A stretch of DNA of 64,000 nt from the NCBI GenBank assembly GCA_029565935.1, contig JAKQNF010000030.1:1-64000 (forward strand). Reading direction: 5' to 3'. Positions 59,293 through 64,000 of this stretch are shown here, in pieces. Made by a program: the position numbers and the translations under genes. Each line of letters opens with the position of its first letter. The stretch's first letter is position 1. Below the pieces are notes generated by a model. That model ran no database searches and was not told the origin of the DNA. It was given only the letters and a program-made list of their open reading frames with translations. Source of the stretch: Bacillota bacterium. Lineage in GTDB: Bacteria > Bacillota > DTU025 > MWDF01.

Positions 59293-60009
59293 TCAGTATT
59301 CTGGCGGACCTGCGATGCTTACGTAATCGATTAGATCCATCGGGGTCAGCACCCCCAACGGGCGTTCGTATTCCCTTCCGCTTTCAGTGATTATCAAGGC
59401 CGGATAACCCTGGTCCGATTCTTGGAAGAACGTCAACGCCTCATACACCGTGGCATCCTTTGCTATGTGGCACTTATGGCCCACATCCTCCCTCATAAGC
59501 TCGCCTATCGTTACCTCTGACGGCGAAGGCACCTTGCCAGCCTGTTCCATATTCTCGAGCCAGACGGCCGTGTCTTCGCGGCGCAGGAAGCTGTACCTGC
59601 CGCCTTTTTCGACCACTATCTGGGAGAAGTCCTGTTCCTTCATGTATCTCAAAGCCTTCGACAAAGGTTCGGTATAGCTGAATATGAGAGTGGCCGCCTT
59701 GCTCCTCCTGTCGTACACCGTCATGGGTCTGGCGAGGGCCTCGAATATCTCGTCCATCTTGTAAAGTACGTCCTCTCGCGGATCGGCTATTGGCTTCCCG
59801 TCGAGGAACCGCTCGTGGGCCACGACATTCCTCAGCCTGTTTATGGTCTCCAGGTCGTCGTCGTACCTCTTTACGGTATACTTGATCCTCGTGTTGTACT
59901 TCAGTCGGTCCTTCTTCTCTATGAAGCTGCCTTTGAAACCTCCAAGAAGGTATTCGAGATAATGGTCGAGCTTGTTGAACTTCTCGATGAAGATCTCGGC
60001 GTTAGGCAT
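59293..60009 (-). CDS. CBS-domain protein with N-terminal HEPN-like helical domain
   Basis: N-terminal LETINRLRNVVAHERF (R-x4-H); C-terminal CBS-like repeats (ALRYMKEQDFSQIVV; TIGELMREDVGHKCHIAKDATVYEALTFF...GVLTPMDLI). Confidence 0.65.
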   Translation of the reverse strand: MPNAEIFIEKFNKLDHYLEYLLGGFKGSFIEKKDRLKYNTRIKYTVKRYDDDLETINRLRNVVAHERFLDGKPIADPREDVLYKMDEIFEALARPMTVYDRRSKAATLIFSYTEPLSKALRYMKEQDFSQIVVEKGGRYSFLRREDTAVWLENMEQAGKVPSPSEVTIGELMREDVGHKCHIAKDATVYEALTFFQESDQGYPALIITESGREYERPLGVLTPMDLIDYVSIAGPPEY

Positions 60010-60091
60010 GCCGTTTACCTCCTGACAGCTTTTTCGATCCCATGTTCTTAAAACTAATGTCGCAAATTGATGGAACCAACCGTCGTAGCCA

Positions 60092-60126
60092 AAGGGCCGC
60101 CCTGCTAGATTCGCAAAGCGGCCCTT
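60092..60126 (-). terminator. terminator candidate downstream of dnaB
   Basis: AAGGGCCGC...GCGGCCCTT inverted repeat. Confidence 0.5.
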
Positions 60127-60140
60127 GATCGCCCTCTATA

Positions 60141-61505
60141 TCATTCCTCGCGGTACGGACCTTCGGCGAGGTTTTCGTACCTTGTGAACTCCTTCTTCCA
60201 GAACAGGTCGAAGTCGCCCACGGGGCCGTTCCTCTGCTTGGCGATGATTATCTTGACTAGGTTCCTCAGGTTGGGATCCTTCTTGAGCTTCGCCTCGTCC
60301 TGCTCCCTGTGGATGAACATCACGACGTCCGCCGTCTGTTCGATTTCACCGGATTCCTTGAGGTGGGAGAGTTTCGGCAGCTTGTCGGCAGCGCTTTCTA
60401 CGGACCTTGAAAGCTGAGCAAGGCACAGTACGGGTACTTCCATCTCCCTTGCGATCGATTTGAGGTCCCTCGTTATCTCTGCCACTTCCTGCTGCCTGTT
60501 CTCAATCCTTCCTCTTCCCGAGATCAGCTGCAGATAGTCGACTATTATCAAGGACAGCCTGTTGTCGGCCTTTAGCCTTCTGGCCCGGGCCCTGATGTCA
60601 AGCGTGGTCATGTTGGACGTATCGTCTATGAATATGGGAGCTTCCGAGAGCTTGCCGACCGCGTCGCTGAGGCTGTACCAGTCCGTGTCTAGCAGGTTGC
60701 CCTTCCTTAGCTTCTGGCCGTCGATCTCGGCGATGGAGCTTATCATCCTCATCGCTAGCTGCTCTGCCGCCATTTCCAAAGAACAGATGAAAACGGGCTT
60801 CCCTCTGTCCAACGAGACGTTCTCGGCTATGTTGAGCGCCAAGGCCGTTTTGCCCACGGACGGTCGGGCGGCTATTATTATCAGCTCGGAGGGCTGCAGG
60901 CCGGAAAGGTAGTCGTCCATCTTGGCGAATCCTGTCTCAAGGCCGGTTATCCTCTGCTTTGATTCGTAGACCCTCTCGATGTTCTGGTAGGTCGTGTTCA
61001 TGACCATCTTGAGCTCTTTTACGTCGCCGACGCGCTGCTTCCTCGCCAGGCTGAGCACCGCCTGCTCTGCCCTGTCCATGGATTCTTCCACGGACAGCTC
61101 CTCTGAGAATCCTATGCCAGTGATCTGCATGCCGGCCTTGACGAGGCTCCTCATGGAGGATTTGTCCTTCACTATCCTGGCGTAGTGGGCAGCGTTGGCC
61201 GGAGTGGGCACCGTATTCGCAAGATGCGAGATATAGGAGGCGCCGCCTACCGACTCTAGCTTGCCTATGTTCCTCAGATGCTCGGTAACTGTCACTAGAT
61301 CGACAGGCGCGCCCTTGTCGAAAAGGCTCTTTATGGCGTCGAAGAGGAAGCGGTGGTTCTCATGGTAGAAGTCCGCCGCCTCCAGGCTGTCAATCACCTT
61401 GTCTATAGCTTCCCTGTCGAGGAGCATGGCCCCAAGCGCCGACTGCTCCGCCTCCAGGTTCTGTGGAGGGACCCTGTCCGTCAGGTTCCTGTTTTCGTAG
61501 GACAT
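60141..61505 (-). CDS. dnaB: replicative DNA helicase
   Basis: PPQNLEAEQSALGAMLLD, IIAARPSVGKTALALNIAENV, SLEMAAEQLAMRM, DYLQLISG. Confidence 0.97.
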   Translation of the reverse strand: MSYENRNLTDRVPPQNLEAEQSALGAMLLDREAIDKVIDSLEAADFYHENHRFLFDAIKSLFDKGAPVDLVTVTEHLRNIGKLESVGGASYISHLANTVPTPANAAHYARIVKDKSSMRSLVKAGMQITGIGFSEELSVEESMDRAEQAVLSLARKQRVGDVKELKMVMNTTYQNIERVYESKQRITGLETGFAKMDDYLSGLQPSELIIIAARPSVGKTALALNIAENVSLDRGKPVFICSLEMAAEQLAMRMISSIAEIDGQKLRKGNLLDTDWYSLSDAVGKLSEAPIFIDDTSNMTTLDIRARARRLKADNRLSLIIVDYLQLISGRGRIENRQQEVAEITRDLKSIAREMEVPVLCLAQLSRSVESAADKLPKLSHLKESGEIEQTADVVMFIHREQDEAKLKKDPNLRNLVKIIIAKQRNGPVGDFDLFWKKEFTRYENLAEGPYREE

Positions 61506-61510
61506 GGAGC

Positions 61511-63478
61511 TCACCTTCCGTCGTCAGATTGTATGCCTTCGGGTCCCAGCCTATAGCCTTCGAATATGTGCTCGAAGCATTCCTTGATGTCGTCCACGGG
61601 CACTATCTGCACGCCGGTTATGTCGGAGGGCACATCCTTCTTGTTGCCGTCCGGGATGAGCACCTTCTTAATGCCCGCCTGCTTTGCTCCGTAGACTTTC
61701 TCGAAGACACCGCCTACTTCCTTGACCTTGCCCTGTATGGAGATCTCCCCGGTCACGGCCACGTCCTGGCGTATCCTTATGCCTCTCGATGCGCTGAGCA
61801 TGGCGAGGAGTATCGCCGCGCCTGCGGAGGGCCCTTCGATGTTGCCGCCCCCGACCACGTTCACGTGGAAGTCATATTTTGCCAGCTCGTCGCCGGTTAT
61901 GGAGCGGAACACCGCGCCGGCGTTGAAGACGGAGTCCTTCGCCATCGACCCTGCGGTCTCGTTGAACCTTATGTTCCCGCCCTTCTCTTCCTTCCTGGGG
62001 AACGACACCGCCTCTATCTCAATCACAGAGCCGAGGAAGCCCGATACGCCAAGGCCGAATATCTTGCCGACTTCGGCAGTATCTGAGGCCTTGATGTTCA
62101 CATAGGGAGTCATCCTGCCGGCCCTTATGGCATCCTCCAGGTGGGCTTTCTTTATGAGCACGTCCTTCGAGCCCTGGCTTTCGTACAGGGCGAACGAATA
62201 TGCGTCTATGAGAAGGCTCGTCGCCTTCCTTCCTTCTATCGTGTAGTCGGATATCATCTCGGGCACGCCGTCTTCTATCCTCACGCCGAGCCTTAAGGCG
62301 GCGTTGGTGGCGATCTCCTGCACCGAGTGCTGCGTCAAAGGTTCGAAGAACACCTCGGCGCACCTGCTCCTAAGGGCAGGCGACAGCGTCTCTGGCTCCC
62401 TTGTCGTGGCACCGATGAGTATGAAATCGGCGGGGGCACCCTTTTCGAACAGCTGCCTTATGTACTCGGGTACGCTCTTGTCCTGTGGGTCGTAGTACGA
62501 GGATTCGAAGCTCACCCTCTTATCCTCCATCACCTTCAACAGCTTGTTGAGGAGCAGCGGATCCATCTCGCCTATCTCGTCGATGAAGAGGACTCCTCCG
62601 TGGGCTTCTGTCACAAGGCCCAGCTTCGGTTCCGGTACGCCGCCCTCTGCGAGGTCCCTCTTCGCCCCCTGGTAGATCGGATCGTGCACGCTTCCCATCA
62701 ACGGATTGACTATATCCCTGGGGTCCCACCTCAGCGTAGTGCCGTCCACCTCGATGAACTTGGCGTTAGAGCCGAACGGCGTATACTTCGCCTTCTTCGC
62801 CTCTTCCAACACGAGCCTCGCCGCCGATGTCTTGCCGACGCCCGGAGGTCCGTACAGTATCACATGCTGCGGGAACGGGCTGGATATCTTCGCCATGAGC
62901 GCCCTTATCGCCCTGTCTTGCCCCACTATCTGAGCGAGGTCGGAAGGCCTCACGGCCTCCATCGCGGAGGTCAGCAGCTTCCTTTCCTCGAGCTTCTTCA
63001 GATCCTCGAGCTTCTTCTGCGTCTCTGCCGTCTCAGGGCCAGATTCTTCGCTAAGAAGCTGCTTCTTTACGTCCTTCACGTACTCTTCGTGCTTTTGCTG
63101 GAGCTTGTCGGTCACTTTCTTCTCTATGCTCTCATCGAGGCGCTTCCTTGCTAGCATCTCGGCGAGCTCGTCCTCGAGCTCGTCCATGATCGAAGGCAGT
63201 TCGTCGAAGCTGGGCGCAACTGTGATGGTCGGATCCTGGAAGACGATCCTTTGCAGCGCCATCGCCCTTTGTTCTAGGTCTTCCGACCTCATCAGGGTGA
63301 GTGATTCTAGTTTTCCCGCCTTAAGTATCAGGCGGTCGGCCCCGAGCAAGTCCGAAAGCATGGAGAACATCGAGGATATCCTCCTGGACATCTCGTCTAT
63401 CGCCCCCGGATGCTCCCACCAAAGCAGCTTGGGCCCCTTGTTCCTTTCTTTTTCCTCGCCTTTTCTGAACAATCCCAT
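61511..63478 (-). CDS. Lon-family protease (LonB/LonC-type)
   Basis: AAA+ GPPGVGKTSAARLVLEEA; protease catalytic EGPSAGAAILLAM and KVYGAKQAGIKKVLIP; long N-terminal coiled region. Confidence 0.9.
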   Translation of the reverse strand: MGLFRKGEEKERNKGPKLLWWEHPGAIDEMSRRISSMFSMLSDLLGADRLILKAGKLESLTLMRSEDLEQRAMALQRIVFQDPTITVAPSFDELPSIMDELEDELAEMLARKRLDESIEKKVTDKLQQKHEEYVKDVKKQLLSEESGPETAETQKKLEDLKKLEERKLLTSAMEAVRPSDLAQIVGQDRAIRALMAKISSPFPQHVILYGPPGVGKTSAARLVLEEAKKAKYTPFGSNAKFIEVDGTTLRWDPRDIVNPLMGSVHDPIYQGAKRDLAEGGVPEPKLGLVTEAHGGVLFIDEIGEMDPLLLNKLLKVMEDKRVSFESSYYDPQDKSVPEYIRQLFEKGAPADFILIGATTREPETLSPALRSRCAEVFFEPLTQHSVQEIATNAALRLGVRIEDGVPEMISDYTIEGRKATSLLIDAYSFALYESQGSKDVLIKKAHLEDAIRAGRMTPYVNIKASDTAEVGKIFGLGVSGFLGSVIEIEAVSFPRKEEKGGNIRFNETAGSMAKDSVFNAGAVFRSITGDELAKYDFHVNVVGGGNIEGPSAGAAILLAMLSASRGIRIRQDVAVTGEISIQGKVKEVGGVFEKVYGAKQAGIKKVLIPDGNKKDVPSDITGVQIVPVDDIKECFEHIFEGYRLGPEGIQSDDGR

Positions 63479-63484
63479 ACCTAC

Positions 63485-63934
63485 CTACTCCATCGGTTGT
63501 ATCGAAAGCCTCAGCTTGGTCGCTATGCCTGACATCAACCGCACTTCGGCCTCGTATTCGCCAACTGTTTTTATGTGATCAGGAATCTCTATCTTCTTCT
63601 TGTCGATCTCTATGTCCATCGTCTCTTTGAGGGCCTTCGCCACGTCCGCTCCCGTTACCGTACCGTATAGCCTCCCGCCCTCGCCGCACTTCACCTTGAG
63701 TATAATCCCGCCCTCCTTGAGCTGGCGGGCCAACTGCCTTGCCTGGCGCTCCTCCCTATCGAGCCTTTCCTGGGCGGCGCGCTTCATCTCGTCCACCCTT
63801 CTCAGCTCTGCGGAGTTCGCTTCCGTGGCCAGCTTCCTTGGTATGAGGTAGTTCCTGGCGTAGCCGTCGGAGACTTCCAGGACCTGGTCCTTCTTCCCTA
63901 TGGCCTTGATGTCCTGCAGAAGTATCACTTTCAT
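63485..63934 (-). CDS. rplI: 50S ribosomal protein L9
   Basis: MKVILLQDIKAIGKKDQVLEVSDGYARNYLIPRKLA. Confidence 0.97.
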   Translation of the reverse strand: MKVILLQDIKAIGKKDQVLEVSDGYARNYLIPRKLATEANSAELRRVDEMKRAAQERLDREERQARQLARQLKEGGIILKVKCGEGGRLYGTVTGADVAKALKETMDIEIDKKKIEIPDHIKTVGEYEAEVRLMSGIATKLRLSIQPME

Positions 63935-64000
63935 ATCATGCCCGCCGCGGCCTTGCGCATGGCCATGGCCGCGACTCCCTCCTTTTCGTTTAGTCGTGCT
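63931..64000 (-). CDS. 3' end of an upstream gene, truncated by the window edge
   Basis: Frame reading ...ARLNEKEGVAAMAMRKAAAGMI* with TGA stop overlapping the rplI ATG. Confidence 0.4.
   Translation of the reverse strand, partial: ARLNEKEGVAAMAMRKAAAGMI

Overview
64 kb bacterial chromosomal window, moderately GC-rich and almost entirely minus-strand coding. No integrase, transposase, CRISPR array, rRNA or tRNA was recognised. Left to right: (1) a tandem lipoprotein pair. (2) A Liv-type amino-acid ABC transporter operon with peptidase/aminotransferase/DapA-family/CGGC-domain genes and an XRE-cupin regulator. (3) A short zone of gene relics (aldehyde:ferredoxin oxidoreductase and DHDPS-family pseudogenes). 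(4) A ~15 kb operon, 13.2-28.4 kb, with an Rbs-like sugar ABC transporter, three tandem Zn-dependent dehydrogenases, a 2-hydroxyacid dehydrogenase, KDPG aldolase, FGGY kinase, TIM-barrel isomerase, FadR-type GntR regulator, a creatininase-family (IolN-like) hydrolase and a divergent tagaturonate-epimerase (UxaE-like) gene. Its enzyme content best fits a Thermotoga-type cyclitol-to-hexuronate catabolic pathway. (5) Two class-I fumarase/tartrate-dehydratase pairs with malic enzyme, an MmgE/PrpD protein and a multiply frameshifted GntR pseudogene. (6) A LysR-divergent operon with CoA-transferase, FAH hydrolase, TAXI-TRAP transporter, VOC protein and PatB/MalY lyase. (7) A complete IMP-biosynthesis block purE-C-S-Q-L-(F-M fusion)-N-smORF-H-D, preceded by an RNA that closely matches the PRPP (ykkC subtype 2b) riboswitch. 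(8) Miscellaneous genes including an orphan AbiEi-like antitoxin and a HEPN-like/CBS protein, then dnaB - lon family - rplI. Most interesting: the cyclitol/hexuronate cluster and its UxuR-like tandem operator, the PurF-PurM fusion, the PRPP riboswitch, and a small ORF translationally coupled to purN. All calls come from reading translations and DNA by eye; no database search was run.
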